Shown here piece after piece: positions 25,860 through 36,225 of a DNA stretch of 64,000 nucleotides. Numbering within the stretch: the stretch's first letter is position 1; every line of letters starts with the position of its first letter. A program made the translations under genes and the position numbers. Where the stretch lies: positions 62,001 to 126,000 of the forward strand of contig NZ_VTOL01000005.1 of the NCBI RefSeq assembly GCF_009801115.1. The letters are read 5' to 3'. The notes beneath the pieces were generated by a model that had not been told where the DNA came from, did not search any database, and worked only from the letters and a program-made list of their open reading frames with translations. Source of the DNA: Dyadobacter sp. 3J3 (GTDB lineage Bacteria > Bacteroidota > Bacteroidia > Cytophagales > Spirosomataceae).

Positions 25860-27206
25860 ATGTTGCAGAAAAAACTCGTCGTATTAGGTGGTGGAGAAAG
25901 CGGAATAGGAGCGGCAATACTTGGTAAATTAAAAGGATTTGATGTTTTTTTGTCGGATCGGAGTCCAATCAGTGATAAATATCGTGAAGTGTTACTTCGC
26001 GAAAATATAAATTTTGAAGAAGGTTTTCATACAGAATCTTTAATTCTGGCTGCTGATGAAGTTGTGAAAAGTCCTGGAATTCCAGATAAGGCACCCATTA
26101 TTAAAGAATTGGTGGCCAAAGGAATATCCATTATTTCTGAAATAGAATTTGCATCAAGATATACCAAAGCAAAGCTGATTGCGATTACGGGTAGTAATGG
26201 AAAAACGACAACATCGTTGCTGACTTATCATCTCTTGCGCGAGGCAAATTTGAATGTGGGCCTTGCCGGAAACATTGGCGAGAGCTTTGCCTGGCAGGTG
26301 GCTGAAAAGAACTTCGATTATTACGTATTGGAAATCAGTAGTTTCCAGCTTGATAATATTGTCGATTTTCACCCGAATATTTCTGTGATCTTAAATATCA
26401 CGCCAGATCATCTTGATCGTTATAATTACGATTTTCAAAATTACGTTGATTCGAAATTTAATATTATACAGAATCAGACCGCAGATGATGATTTTATTTA
26501 TTTCTCAGATAGTGAAGTCATCATTTCTGAACTTCTGAAAAGAGAGGTTTTGCCTAAGAAATGGGGGATTTCTTTAAAAGACACAATTACAGAAGGTGCG
26601 TATCTGAATAATCAGAAGCTAGTTTCCAAAAGAGAAGGTAGCTTGTACGAACAGGATTTTTCTGATCTTCCAATAAAAGGGCCTCATAATGCAGTCAATG
26701 CCTTAGCGTCAATTCTAATAGCGCAGTCGGTTGGATTAAGCCATGAAGTAATTAAAAGCGGTTTGCTGACCTTTGTCAATGCGCCGCATCGTTTGGAACA
26801 AGTTGCCGTTATTGACGGCATTACTTTTGTGAATGATTCAAAAGCTACCAATGTTGATTCGGTTTTTTATGCTTTGGGAAGTTATGAACAACCACTTGTG
26901 CTGATTGCCGGAGGAGTTGACAAAGGAAATGATTACAGCCAGATAGAAGAATTGGTAAGAAAGAAGGTAAAAGCACTGATTATTTTAACGCCTGATTTCA
27001 AGAAATTAAAAGAATATTTTGGCGAAATTGTACCTGAAATTTACGTAACGGAAGATATCCAGGACGCCGTAAATCAAGCTCAGAAGTGGAGCGTTGCCGG
27101 AGATATTGTATTACTTTCTCCTGCCTGCGCAAGCTTTGATTTATTTCAAAATTATGAAGACCGAGGCGATAAATTCAAACAGGCCGTTAAGAACTTAATA
27201 AGCTAG
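25860..27206 (+). CDS. murD: UDP-N-acetylmuramoyl-L-alanine--D-glutamate ligase
   Basis: 448 aa. It adds D-Glu to UDP-MurNAc-L-Ala in the cytoplasm. The N-terminal domain opens with VVLGGGESGIGAA (about 7-19). The ATP loop is ITGSNGKTTTS (about 110-120). The central NITPDHLDRY motif (about 180-189) and the C-terminal DSKATNVDS (about 325-333) are Mur ligase hallmarks. It opens a seven-gene plus-strand run ending with ftsZ. mraY and murE, which normally precede it, are not here. Confidence 0.97.
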   Translation: MLQKKLVVLGGGESGIGAAILGKLKGFDVFLSDRSPISDKYREVLLRENINFEEGFHTESLILAADEVVKSPGIPDKAPIIKELVAKGISIISEIEFASRYTKAKLIAITGSNGKTTTSLLTYHLLREANLNVGLAGNIGESFAWQVAEKNFDYYVLEISSFQLDNIVDFHPNISVILNITPDHLDRYNYDFQNYVDSKFNIIQNQTADDDFIYFSDSEVIISELLKREVLPKKWGISLKDTITEGAYLNNQKLVSKREGSLYEQDFSDLPIKGPHNAVNALASILIAQSVGLSHEVIKSGLLTFVNAPHRLEQVAVIDGITFVNDSKATNVDSVFYALGSYEQPLVLIAGGVDKGNDYSQIEELVRKKVKALIILTPDFKKLKEYFGEIVPEIYVTEDIQDAVNQAQKWSVAGDIVLLSPACASFDLFQNYEDRGDKFKQAVKNLIS

Positions 27207-27216
27207 CATAAGCATC

Positions 27217-28371
27217 ATGGATGGTTTTCAAAAATTAAGGGAGGAAACTCAGGCGTGGTTTTCCAGAAATCTTAAAGGAGATCCCTGGATCTGGGGCATT
27301 TGTATCGGGATGTTGCTTTCAAGTATCGTTGTTGTTTACAGTGCGAGTGTAAAAGATGCGTACAGCGTAAAACAAGGGAATACGGAATATTATCTTTTCA
27401 AACATTCTGTATTATGCTTTCTTTCTCTGCTGATCATGTTTTTTGTCCATCGAATCCCCTACATCAAGTTTGTGTATGTAACCCGTATGGCGGTTTGGAG
27501 TTCTATTTTGCTACTGATTTTTGCTATGTTTTTTGGGAGATCTGTAAACGAAGCCTCACGATGGATTGAGATACCTATTATTGGCCAGCGTTTCCAGCCA
27601 TCAGAATGGGCGAAGGTTGCATTGATTGCGCATTTATCATTGATTCTTGCAAGGCATATCAAAGGCGGATGGAATACCAGAGAATTATTCATGGAGCCGC
27701 TTGCGCTGGTCGGTGTGGTTTGCGGATTGATCTTCACAAGTAATGTTTCAACGGCTTTCATGCTTGCCGGTATATGCTTTTTGTTGATGTTTGTAGGGAA
27801 AGTGCCCATTCATTATCTGCTCTTTACAGCGCTGGGACTGGTATTTTTTGCCGGTGTTGCGATTCTACTGAATTCGACACAAAGGTCAAATACTGCTCAA
27901 AACAGGATTAGTTCTTTTCTGGATAAAGATGTGGTTGTTTACCAATCGCAGCAATCTTATATGGCCATGGCCCGCGGCGGACTTTATGGAGAAGGTGTTG
28001 CGAAAAGCCGGCAACGAAGATTTCTTCCAGAGCCTCAAAAAGATTTTATTTTTGCAGTAGTAGTGGAGGAATACGGAACACTGGGTGGGACAACCCTTAT
28101 GGTATTATATCTCATTTTATTATTCCGTGGACTTAAAGCAATTGAGGCCACCAAAAGGCCTTTTGGTGGATTATTATCTGCCGGATTAACCTTTGTAGTA
28201 GTAAGTCAGGCTTTTTCCGCGATGGCGGTGACGGTGGGATTAGTGCCGGTAACCGGCCAGACACTCCCATTTTTTAGTCAGGGCGGGACTTCTCTGCTAT
28301 TTACCGGCGTTGCCATGGGCATGATCTTAAGCGTAAGCCGGGGAGAAAAAATGGATGAGCAAAAGATTTAA
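27217..28371 (+). CDS. ftsW: Peptidoglycan glycosyltransferase FtsW (SEDS family)
   Basis: 384 aa with about ten membrane segments. FtsW polymerises lipid II at the division septum together with a class B penicillin-binding protein. Characteristic are the FQPSEWAKVALIAHL segment (about 126-140), the RISSFLDKD motif near 229-237 and the C-terminal GLVPVTGQTLPFFSQGGTSL (about 346-365). It begins 10 nt after murD. The order murD-ftsW-murG identifies it as FtsW rather than RodA. Confidence 0.95.
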   Translation: MDGFQKLREETQAWFSRNLKGDPWIWGICIGMLLSSIVVVYSASVKDAYSVKQGNTEYYLFKHSVLCFLSLLIMFFVHRIPYIKFVYVTRMAVWSSILLLIFAMFFGRSVNEASRWIEIPIIGQRFQPSEWAKVALIAHLSLILARHIKGGWNTRELFMEPLALVGVVCGLIFTSNVSTAFMLAGICFLLMFVGKVPIHYLLFTALGLVFFAGVAILLNSTQRSNTAQNRISSFLDKDVVVYQSQQSYMAMARGGLYGEGVAKSRQRRFLPEPQKDFIFAVVVEEYGTLGGTTLMVLYLILLFRGLKAIEATKRPFGGLLSAGLTFVVVSQAFSAMAVTVGLVPVTGQTLPFFSQGGTSLLFTGVAMGMILSVSRGEKMDEQKI

Positions 28372-28379
28372 CAATACTT

Positions 28380-29477
28380 ATGTCAAAAAGAGTAATTATT
28401 AGCGGTGGCGGAACTGGCGGACATATTTATCCGGCCATTGCGATTGCCAACGCATTGAAAGAAATTGAACCGGGTATTGAAATTTTATTTGTTGGAGCGC
28501 TTGGCAAAATGGAAATGGAAAAAGTGCCTCGTGCCGGGTACAATATTATTGGATTGCCAATTGTAGGAATAAAAAGAGAAATTTCTGTGGATAATTTAGC
28601 TTTTCCAGTAAAGCTGACACGCAGTCTGTGGAAAGCAAGATCCGTTATCAAAGATTTTAAACCGGATGTTGCCGTAGGTGTTGGTGGCTTTGCGAGCGGG
28701 CCTTTGCTTATGATGGCATCTTTACTTGGAATACCGACATTAATACAGGAACAAAATTCCTATGCTGGAATAACCAATAAACTTTTAGCCAAAAGAGCGA
28801 GCAGGATCTGTGTGGCTTATCCGGGCATGGAAGCGTTTTTCCCAAAAGACAAGATAAAAGTCTACGGAAATCCTGTGAGGAGTGATATCGTAGATGTTAC
28901 ATCAAAAAGAAAAGAAGCGCTTGCCTATTTCGGCTTTCAGGAAGATCGAAAAACACTTTTTGTCATGGGCGGGAGTCTGGGTGCGAAATCGATAAATGAA
29001 AGTTTAAATACTGGTATTGCCGATTTGGTTAAAGCCGGTTATCAGGTTTTGTGGCAAACAGGAAAAGGATTTATCAGTACTGCGCAGGAAACCGTTTCTG
29101 CTTTAAAATCGGATGCAGCAAAGGCTTTTGAATTCATTTATGAAATGGATCTGGCTTATGCCGTGGCCGATGTTGTGGTCTCGCGTGCAGGAGCTTTATC
29201 CGTTTCAGAATTGTGTCTGGCTGTAAAACCGACGATTTTGATACCATTTCCTTTTGCGTCGGAAGATCATCAAACTAAAAATGCGATGAATCTGGTGGAG
29301 CAGGATGCAGCTGTTTTTATCAAAGATTCCAGTGCGGCTGAGGAATTAATTCCGAGTGCATTGACATTGCTAAACGATGTCAAAAGACAGGATGAGCTGA
29401 AAACAAATATTAAAAAACTGGCTAAGCCAACGGCTGCTTACGATATCGCAGCGGAAGTGCTGAAATTAATAAAGTAG
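28380..29477 (+). CDS. murG: UDP-GlcNAc:lipid I N-acetylglucosamine transferase
   Basis: 365 aa, GT28 family. It converts lipid I to lipid II at the inner face of the membrane. The N-terminal glycine loop ISGGGTGGHIYPAIAIA (about 7-23) and the second loop GVGGFASGPLL (about 99-109) are visible, then IQEQNSYAGITNKLL (about 121-135). The donor-site region contains VVSRAGALSVSEL (about 265-277) and PFPFASEDHQTKNA (about 288-301). It starts 8 nt after ftsW. Confidence 0.97.
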   Translation: MSKRVIISGGGTGGHIYPAIAIANALKEIEPGIEILFVGALGKMEMEKVPRAGYNIIGLPIVGIKREISVDNLAFPVKLTRSLWKARSVIKDFKPDVAVGVGGFASGPLLMMASLLGIPTLIQEQNSYAGITNKLLAKRASRICVAYPGMEAFFPKDKIKVYGNPVRSDIVDVTSKRKEALAYFGFQEDRKTLFVMGGSLGAKSINESLNTGIADLVKAGYQVLWQTGKGFISTAQETVSALKSDAAKAFEFIYEMDLAYAVADVVVSRAGALSVSELCLAVKPTILIPFPFASEDHQTKNAMNLVEQDAAVFIKDSSAAEELIPSALTLLNDVKRQDELKTNIKKLAKPTAAYDIAAEVLKLIK

Positions 29478-29516
29478 TTTTCAAAATTATTAATACAAAA
29501 CATTACTGAGGCTTTT

Positions 29517-30908
29517 ATGAATGACTGGAAATACATCTATTTTGTAGGAATTGGCGGAATTGGTATGAGTGCTTTGGCTCGATGGTTCAAAGCGAATTCA
29601 TTTCAGGTGGCGGGCTATGACAAAACCTTGACACCACTTGTACAAACGCTGATTTCAGAAGGTATTCCTGTTAATCTGGAAGATGAAATTGAAAATATTC
29701 CAGCTGAATTTATCGCAGATCCCTCGCAGACATTGATTGTTTACACGCCTGCCGTTCCGGTTCAGCATAAGCAGATGAATTATTTCAGGCAGGAAAATTT
29801 TATGATCCTGAAAAGATCTCAGGTTTTAGGAATGCTTACAAAAAATTTGAAAACCGTTGGAGTGGCTGGTACGCATGGAAAAACGACAACTTCTTCCATT
29901 GTTGCCCATATTTTACGTTATGCCGATGTAAATACGACTGCATTTCTGGGTGGGATCACCCAGAATTATGGCACCAATTTGTTGCTTAATGCCCCGACTG
30001 AAAATCTAAGTGAAGTAGTTTGCGTCGTGGAAGCCGATGAATTTGACCGTTCATTTTTAACACTTTTTCCGGAAATCGCAATCGTGACATCTACGGATGC
30101 TGACCATCTTGATATTTACGGGAAACATGAAAATGTTCTGGAATCTTTCAGAGAATACGTCGGGCAAATTGATGAGGATGGAGCCTTATTTATGAAAAAA
30201 GGTCTGGATCTGGCTTCTAGTACCAAAGCAAAAGTTTTCACTTATTCATTACAAGAAGGCGATTATCATGCAGATAATGTTCGTATTGAAAATGCACGTT
30301 TTGTTTTCGATATCGTTCATCCGGAAGGTGTGATTGAAAACGTTGCTATGAAAATCCCGGGTTATCATAATATTGAAAATTCACTCGCTGCAAGTGCCGT
30401 GGCTTTGTATCTGGGCGTTTCTTCTGAAAATATAAAAGGTGCACTGGAAAGTTACAAAGGTGTCAAAAGACGTTTTGAATATCAGGTAGAGTTGCCTTCC
30501 AAAGTTTATATTGATGATTACGCTCATCATCCGGCAGAAATCGAAGCATTTTTGTCATCCGTAAAAGCGCTATATCCGGGCAGACATGTGACCGGAATTT
30601 TTCAACCGCATTTATTCACAAGAACGCGTGATTTTGCTGATGGCTTTGCTGCAAGTCTTTCGAAGGTAGACAGACTGTTACTTCTGGATATTTATCCGGC
30701 AAGGGAATTACCTATTGAAGGTGTAAATTCGGATATGTTATTGGACAAAGTAACGATAACAGATAAAAATTTGGTAAGCAAAAAGGATGTTTTAGACCTT
30801 TTACCGAAATTAAATACTGATATTGTAGTTACAATTGGTGCTGGTGATATTGACACACTTGTAGAGCCAATTAAAATCCTCCTGCAAAATCCTTTTAGTA
30901 ATAATTAG
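29517..30908 (+). CDS. murC: UDP-N-acetylmuramate--L-alanine ligase
   Basis: 463 aa. It joins L-Ala to UDP-MurNAc, the first peptide step. The N-terminus YFVGIGGIGMSALARWFK (about 8-25) and the ATP loop VAGTHGKTTTSSIV (about 118-131) are standard. EADEFDRSF (about 173-181) and DDYAHHPAEI (about 337-346) confirm MurC. The 39-nt gap after murG and 25 nt before ftsQ indicate one operon. Confidence 0.97.
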   Translation: MNDWKYIYFVGIGGIGMSALARWFKANSFQVAGYDKTLTPLVQTLISEGIPVNLEDEIENIPAEFIADPSQTLIVYTPAVPVQHKQMNYFRQENFMILKRSQVLGMLTKNLKTVGVAGTHGKTTTSSIVAHILRYADVNTTAFLGGITQNYGTNLLLNAPTENLSEVVCVVEADEFDRSFLTLFPEIAIVTSTDADHLDIYGKHENVLESFREYVGQIDEDGALFMKKGLDLASSTKAKVFTYSLQEGDYHADNVRIENARFVFDIVHPEGVIENVAMKIPGYHNIENSLAASAVALYLGVSSENIKGALESYKGVKRRFEYQVELPSKVYIDDYAHHPAEIEAFLSSVKALYPGRHVTGIFQPHLFTRTRDFADGFAASLSKVDRLLLLDIYPARELPIEGVNSDMLLDKVTITDKNLVSKKDVLDLLPKLNTDIVVTIGAGDIDTLVEPIKILLQNPFSNN

Positions 30909-30933
30909 TCACCGCATTTTTAAAATTACTAAG

Positions 30934-31710
30934 ATGTTACGTAAATTTGACTATTCTTGGCGTTGGCTTAAACATAGCTTGTGGCTTATTTTGCCTATTG
31001 CTGGAATCGGCATGGCAGAAAGTCGCCTTGGTAATCAGCGGTGTAACAACATTATCATCACAATTGATGGTGATTCGGGAATGCATTTTCTGGATAAAAC
31101 AGATATTCAAATGCTGCTTACCGAGAATGGCGGAGACCCATTATTGGGAAGTAGATTGAGAGATGTTCATCTTTCGGACCTTGAAAACAGGGTGCGAAAG
31201 AATAAACTTGTAAAAAAATGTCAGGTTTTTCGTGACTTAAAGGGTAATGTCGTCGTAGAAGTTGAGCAGGAAAAACCTCTTGCAAGATGGATCAATACGT
31301 CGACAAGCGGAGAGTGGCGAAATACCTCAGGATACTATATTAATGACGAAGGCGTTTTTTTTCCTTTATCTGAAAGTTTTTCGGCAAGAACGCTGTTAGT
31401 GTCAGGTCCTTTTTTTACCAGTTCGAAAGAAATGAAGTCAAAAAAGGGTGTGATGGTAATGGATTTAATTCGTTTTTTGAATACCAATGAATTTTGGAAG
31501 GCGCAGGTCGCTGAAATGTATGTGGATAAAGACGGGGAAGTCCTGTTAACCACAGTTTTAGGTGATCAGCGTGTAGAGTTAGGTATGGCAGAAGATTTTG
31601 AATCGAAATTCAGTAAACTTCGTATCTTTTATGATAAGGTACTAAGTAAAGACTGGAGTAGATATTCAAAAATTAGTGTTAAGTTTCAAGATCAAATAGT
31701 TTGTGAATAA
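30934..31710 (+). CDS. ftsQ: Cell division protein FtsQ/DivIB
   Basis: 258 aa. One N-terminal membrane segment (about 13-27) is followed by a periplasmic POTRA-like region (about 40-125) and a beta domain. Sequence conservation is weak, as usual for FtsQ. The identification rests on topology, length and position between murC and ftsA. FtsQ links early and late division proteins at the septum. Confidence 0.88.
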   Translation: MLRKFDYSWRWLKHSLWLILPIAGIGMAESRLGNQRCNNIIITIDGDSGMHFLDKTDIQMLLTENGGDPLLGSRLRDVHLSDLENRVRKNKLVKKCQVFRDLKGNVVVEVEQEKPLARWINTSTSGEWRNTSGYYINDEGVFFPLSESFSARTLLVSGPFFTSSKEMKSKKGVMVMDLIRFLNTNEFWKAQVAEMYVDKDGEVLLTTVLGDQRVELGMAEDFESKFSKLRIFYDKVLSKDWSRYSKISVKFQDQIVCE

Positions 31711-31725
31711 TAATTCACCATCAGC

Positions 31726-33075
31726 ATGGCACAGGATAATATTGTAGTAGGAGTAGATATTGGAAGCACGAAAATTACCGTAGTAGCAGCACAAGGCACA
31801 TCTACGGGATCTCGTTTTGATAATATCGAGATTTTGGGATTTAGTGAGGTCCATGTGCCTGAAGGAGCCGTAATTAATGGTTCAGTTGAAAATATAATGC
31901 AGGTGGGAGATGCAATTCGTGAAGCATTAGGCGAAGCGGCTTCCCGTTCTGATTTGGATATAGGAGTTGTTAATGTAAGTTTCAGCGGATCACACGTCAG
32001 AGTTTCTCCACAGAGCGACGGTGTGATACGGCCTACTTCGTCTACTGGTGATGAAGTTACCCAAAAAGATGTAGATCAGCTGGTTGATGATATGTACAGG
32101 GCGAAAACGGAAGCAAATTATGACGTGCTTCATGTTTTACCTATGGAATTTGTAGTAGATAGTTCTATGGGCGTTCGTCAGCCTGTGGGAAGAACCGGAA
32201 TTAAACTGGGCGGACATTTTCTTATTGTTTCAGCAAATAATCAATCCATTCAGCGTACAAAGAAAAGTTTGCTGGAGGCGGATTCTCATTTGAAGTTTGA
32301 TAAAATGATATACGCCCCTCTTGCAACCAGCCTGGCTGTTTTGGATGAAGGTGAAATGAAAGCGGGTATCGCCATGGTCGATATTGGTGATCATACCACA
32401 GATCTTGTCATTTATTACGATGGTATCATTCGTCATATCGCATCTTTCCCGGTTGCCGGAAGGCATATCACTGCTGATTTGCGTACAGGTTGCGGAATTC
32501 AGTTAGGTAATGCTGAAAAATTGAAGAAAGAACATGGCTTAGCGATTTCTGCGGATGTTCCGTTGAATATTGAAATCCTGGTTAATTTCCTTGCCGGACG
32601 TGCGCCGAAACAGGTTTTGAAGAAAAACGTTGCTTTAATTATTGAAGAAAGACTTAAGGAAATTGCAGCGATGGTGTATGCTGAAATCCTTAAATCAGGT
32701 TATGAAGAAAACCTTATTGGCGGAATTGTTCTTACTGGCGGAACGGCCAATATTCCTGAAATTGAAATTTTATTTGAAAAAGTTACCAATATGCCTGTTC
32801 GGGTTGGATTGCCTGAACGTCTGGCGCATACTGCCAAAGCCGATGCTGTAAGCAATACTTCGTATTCCACTGCGATAGGATTAGCCTGGGCTGGTATTAA
32901 GTCAATTGATCCGCGTATAAAATCAATATGTAAACCTCCTGTAAATCTAAGTATCCCGTTAAGAGAAGTCACAACTCAGACTAAACCAAAGGAATTGAAA
33001 AAAGTACCAAAGGATGACGGTTCGTTTTGGGACCGCATCATTGGCCGCAAAGATGACAGTATTGGAGACTATTGA
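31726..33075 (+). CDS. ftsA: Cell division protein FtsA
   Basis: 449 aa. This actin-like ATPase tethers FtsZ to the membrane. Phosphate 1 is VGVDIGSTKITVV (about 8-20), phosphate 2 is MVDIGDHTTDLVIY (about 217-230) and the adenosine motif is GIVLTGGTANI (about 335-345). The 1C subdomain includes VSFSGSHVRV (about 84-93). The C-terminal end (about 415-449) is lysine-rich and acidic, with a terminal helix WDRIIGRK suited to membrane binding. It starts 15 nt after ftsQ. Confidence 0.96.
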   Translation: MAQDNIVVGVDIGSTKITVVAAQGTSTGSRFDNIEILGFSEVHVPEGAVINGSVENIMQVGDAIREALGEAASRSDLDIGVVNVSFSGSHVRVSPQSDGVIRPTSSTGDEVTQKDVDQLVDDMYRAKTEANYDVLHVLPMEFVVDSSMGVRQPVGRTGIKLGGHFLIVSANNQSIQRTKKSLLEADSHLKFDKMIYAPLATSLAVLDEGEMKAGIAMVDIGDHTTDLVIYYDGIIRHIASFPVAGRHITADLRTGCGIQLGNAEKLKKEHGLAISADVPLNIEILVNFLAGRAPKQVLKKNVALIIEERLKEIAAMVYAEILKSGYEENLIGGIVLTGGTANIPEIEILFEKVTNMPVRVGLPERLAHTAKADAVSNTSYSTAIGLAWAGIKSIDPRIKSICKPPVNLSIPLREVTTQTKPKELKKVPKDDGSFWDRIIGRKDDSIGDY

Positions 33076-33120
33076 AAGTAAAGGAAGAAATTGCACTTAT
33101 ATCAACAACCACCCCGGACT

Positions 33121-34545
33121 ATGAATAAAAATTTGTTGCACTCTTTAGACCAGGACTACATTGTGAACGAAATCGTCAAGGAAACCAACGGAGTCATGTC
33201 CGAACCAGCTATCATTAAGGTGATAGGTGTTGGTGGCGGAGGAAGTAATGCCGTCAACTACATGTTTGAGAAGAAAATCAAAGATGTAGAATTTGCCGTT
33301 TGTAATACAGACAGACAAGCATTGGCAAATAGTCCGGTACCTGTAAAAATCCAGCTTGGCGCTACCCTAACCCAGGGATTGGGAGCGGGAACTGATGCGA
33401 CGAAAGGAAAAGAAGCAGCACTTGAAACGATAGAAGAAATAAAAGCTCTGCTTGGTGGTTCTACACAAATGGTCTTTATTACGGCTGGTATGGGTGGTGG
33501 AACCGGAACCGGAGCGGCGCCCGTTATTGCACAGCTTGCCAAGGAAATGGGTAAACTTACTGTGGCGGTTGTCACAGCACCTTATACCTGGGAAGGACTT
33601 GATAAAAAAGAACAGGCGCTTGAAGGTATTGAGCAGCTGAAAGAATTTAGTGATACTGTACTGGTTGTACTGAACGATAAACTGGAAGAGCTTTACGAAG
33701 ACATGACATTAACTCAGGCTTTTGCTGAGGCTGATGGAATTCTTCTTAATGCTGTAAAAAGTATTTCCGAGATCATTACAACCAATGGGAATATAAATAC
33801 GGATTTCAAGGACGTTGAAAAAGTTCTTAAAAACGCCGGACAATCTGTAATGGGTACAGCTGAGGCAACTGGTGTTGACCGTGCTCAGCTTGCTATTAAA
33901 GAAGCATTGGATTCTCCGCTTCTGAATGACCGCGATATTCGTGGTGCAAAACGTATCCTTGTAACACTTGCTACAAGCAAGAAACGTGAGGCTACGATGA
34001 AAGAACAGCGGGAAATCTGGCGGTATGTACTTTCGCAGGTTGGCGGTGAGGCCAGAATGTTTAAGCTTGGTACTATCACTGACGATTCTCTTGGAGATAA
34101 ATTGCGTGTTACCATTGTCGCGGCAGGTTTCGATAGCATTGAATCACCGATTCCAGGCATTGAATTAAAAAATGGATTTACAGGAAAAACGCAGCCACAG
34201 GAAGTTGTTGCTGAACTTCCTTTCGTAGAAGAAGCTCCTGAAATGATTCTTACTCAGGAACTGGAAGAAAATACAGCTACCAGTTCGATTGATTTCATGG
34301 TAGATACTGAAATCATTGCAATGGACAACAGAGCTTATACGCATGTTTCATATGTAGAGCTGGAAGATAGTCATGAATGGTCTAATGAAGAAACTGCGAA
34401 ATTGCAGGCTATGATCAAATCTTTTCAGGGAGGTTTGGTGAAATGGGGAGACCTTGAAGGGCCAGCCTATCGCCGCAGCCATATTGAATTGTGGAAAAGA
34501 CCTTCGATTCCTGCAAATGAAATGGAACAGCATTGGTTGAAATAG
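33121..34545 (+). CDS. ftsZ: Cell division protein FtsZ
   Basis: 474 aa from the ATG at 33121. An in-frame TTG at 33091 is a less likely start. This tubulin-like GTPase forms the Z ring. The N-terminal loop is [15 protein letters not shown] (about 35-49), the GTP tubulin signature [12 protein letters not shown] is at about 123-134 and the T7 loop region [11 protein letters not shown] is near 223-233. Beyond the core (about 345) there is an acidic linker and the tail segment [15 protein letters not shown], which corresponds to the FtsA-binding peptide of Bacteroidetes FtsZ. A bidirectional terminator begins directly after the stop. Confidence 0.97.
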   Translation: MNKNLLHSLDQDYIVNEIVKETNGVMSEPAIIKVIGVGGGGSNAVNYMFEKKIKDVEFAVCNTDRQALANSPVPVKIQLGATLTQGLGAGTDATKGKEAALETIEEIKALLGGSTQMVFITAGMGGGTGTGAAPVIAQLAKEMGKLTVAVVTAPYTWEGLDKKEQALEGIEQLKEFSDTVLVVLNDKLEELYEDMTLTQAFAEADGILLNAVKSISEIITTNGNINTDFKDVEKVLKNAGQSVMGTAEATGVDRAQLAIKEALDSPLLNDRDIRGAKRILVTLATSKKREATMKEQREIWRYVLSQVGGEARMFKLGTITDDSLGDKLRVTIVAAGFDSIESPIPGIELKNGFTGKTQPQEVVAELPFVEEAPEMILTQELEENTATSSIDFMVDTEIIAMDNRAYTHVSYVELEDSHEWSNEETAKLQAMIKSFQGGLVKWGDLEGPAYRRSHIELWKRPSIPANEMEQHWLK

Positions 34546-34581
34546 AAAAAGAATGGGAGCCATCAGGCTCCCATTCTTTTT
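34546..34581. terminator. Bidirectional terminator between ftsZ and the FMN reductase gene
   Basis: A 16-bp perfect stem: AAAAAGAATGGGAGCC (34546-34561) pairs with 34566-34581 around an ATCA loop. The A run on one side and T run on the other make it work in both directions. It overlaps the last 2 nt of the converging gene. Confidence 0.95.
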
Positions 34582-35119
34582 AAAAACGAATAATTTGTTC
34601 TGCCTGGATTTCCAGTAATTCTTTATACAGCGGATTTGTTATTTCATTGTCAACAAAATGTGATTGTATCTGGGCTAGTTTTACCCGTAATGCCAAAGTA
34701 TTCATTCCTAGGTAACTGAAAATATCATTCATGTGACTTAACGCTACAATCGCTCCATGCATGTTGGAAGATAAACCAACAAGTGCCGCTTTTTTATTTG
34801 TAAAACTATTTGGATAAGGAAGTCCGTCGATAAAAGCTTTTAATACACCAGGATAAGAGCCGTTATATTCCGGTATAATAAAAATAAATTTCTCAGCTCC
34901 GTCAATATGACTTTTTAAACTATTGAATGCTTCATTTTTTCCACTATTTCCATAAAGTGCGGTCACAGTGAAGTCATGAGGTAAGTCCACCAGGTCAAGT
35001 ATTGTACTTGAAGTATTGGACTGTATGAGAAGTTTTTGATAATATTCTGCAACACGACGAGACATAGAATTTGGCCGGTTGGTACCAACAATGATCACAA
35101 TAGGGGATATGGCTGACAT
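34580..35119 (-). CDS. NAD(P)H-dependent FMN reductase family flavoprotein
   Basis: 179 aa, flavodoxin-like fold. The phosphate loop is VGTNRPNSMSRRVA (about 12-25). The FMN ring contact PEYNGSYPGVLKAFID (about 79-94) is the family signature, followed by LVGLSSNMHGA (about 113-123). These enzymes reduce FMN, quinones or azo compounds with NAD(P)H. The gene is monocistronic and convergent with ftsZ. The substrate is not deducible. Confidence 0.88.
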   Translation of the reverse strand: MSAISPIVIIVGTNRPNSMSRRVAEYYQKLLIQSNTSSTILDLVDLPHDFTVTALYGNSGKNEAFNSLKSHIDGAEKFIFIIPEYNGSYPGVLKAFIDGLPYPNSFTNKKAALVGLSSNMHGAIVALSHMNDIFSYLGMNTLALRVKLAQIQSHFVDNEITNPLYKELLEIQAEQIIRF

Positions 35120-35271
35120 ACTTAAAAATATACGAATTGAAATCGTTTGGTTAATTCGTTGTGAATCTAATAAATTAAATAATTTAACAAGTTAAAACTA
35201 TTTTTTGTTCGTAACGAATTATGTGTAAACGGAGCGGAGAATAGTACTGGGGCCCAATACTCATTCGCTGC

Positions 35272-35303
35272 TTGACGATACCAAACATTTATTAGTATAT
35301 TTG
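35272..35303 (+). promoter_or_regulatory. Promoter of accD
   Basis: TTG at 35272-35274 and TATATTTG at 35296-35303 with a 21-nt spacer fit the Bacteroidetes -33/-7 consensus. The transcript would have a leader of about 75 nt before the ATG at 35382. Confidence 0.65.
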
Positions 35304-35381
35304 ACCCTTGATTTCATCATGAATGTTAGATAAAAGGTTTGTTTACAAGCTATAATCAAAGATATTAACCCACTAAAAAAT

Positions 35382-36224
35382 ATGTCCTGGTTTATTCGGA
35401 AAGAAAAAGGCATCAATACACCCACGGAAATGAAACGCGAAGCTCCGGACGGTTTGTGGTATCAATGTCCTAATTGTAAGAAAATTACTGCTACAAGAGA
35501 GCATAAATTAAACGCTTACACTTGTCCGCATTGCAACTACCACGAAAAGGTGGGCTCTGATGCATACTTCGAATTGTTGTTCGACGAAAATAAATATACT
35601 GAACTGGACGCAGATCTTACTTCGGGCGATCCTCTGCATTTCGTAGATACCAAGGCATATCCGGATCGTATCAAGGCAACTCAGCTTAAAACGGGGTTGA
35701 AAGATGCGGTACGTACAGGTCACGGAAAAATGAATGATGTGAAAGTTGTCATTGCCTGTATGGATTTCAATTTCATCGGTGGTTCTATGGGTTCTGTGGT
35801 GGGAGAGAAAATTGCTCGTGCAATTAATTATTCTATCAAACACAAACAGCCTTTTTTGATGATTTCCAAATCGGGTGGAGCGCGTATGATGGAAGCGGGA
35901 TTTTCATTGATGCAAATGGCAAAAACTTCTGCACGACTTGCGTTATTATCAGAAGCAAAAATTCCATACATATCATTATTAACAGATCCTACAACGGGTG
36001 GTGTTACGGCATCTTACGCAATGTTGGGAGATTTTAATATTTCTGAACCAGAAGCATTGATTGGTTTTGCCGGTCCACGCGTTATTCGTGAAACAATTGG
36101 TAAGGATCTTCCAAAGGGTTTCCAAAGTGCCGAATTTGTTTTGGAGCACGGTTTCCTTGATTTTATTGTTGATCGTAAAGATTTAAAAGACAAACTGAGC
36201 AGTCTGTTAACGATGCTGAAATAA
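35382..36224 (+). CDS. accD: Acetyl-CoA carboxylase carboxyltransferase subunit beta
   Basis: 280 aa. With AccA it transfers the carboxyl group from biotin to acetyl-CoA to give malonyl-CoA. The N-terminal C4 zinc finger is CPNCKK and CPHCNY (about 29-49). The crotonase-like domain has [17 protein letters not shown] (about 131-147), [11 protein letters not shown] (about 163-173) and [18 protein letters not shown] (about 201-218). The genes for accA and accBC are not adjacent. A radical SAM gene starts 1 nt after its stop and is surely cotranscribed. Confidence 0.97.
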   Translation: MSWFIRKEKGINTPTEMKREAPDGLWYQCPNCKKITATREHKLNAYTCPHCNYHEKVGSDAYFELLFDENKYTELDADLTSGDPLHFVDTKAYPDRIKATQLKTGLKDAVRTGHGKMNDVKVVIACMDFNFIGGSMGSVVGEKIARAINYSIKHKQPFLMISKSGGARMMEAGFSLMQMAKTSARLALLSEAKIPYISLLTDPTTGGVTASYAMLGDFNISEPEALIGFAGPRVIRETIGKDLPKGFQSAEFVLEHGFLDFIVDRKDLKDKLSSLLTMLK

Positions 36225-36225
36225 T

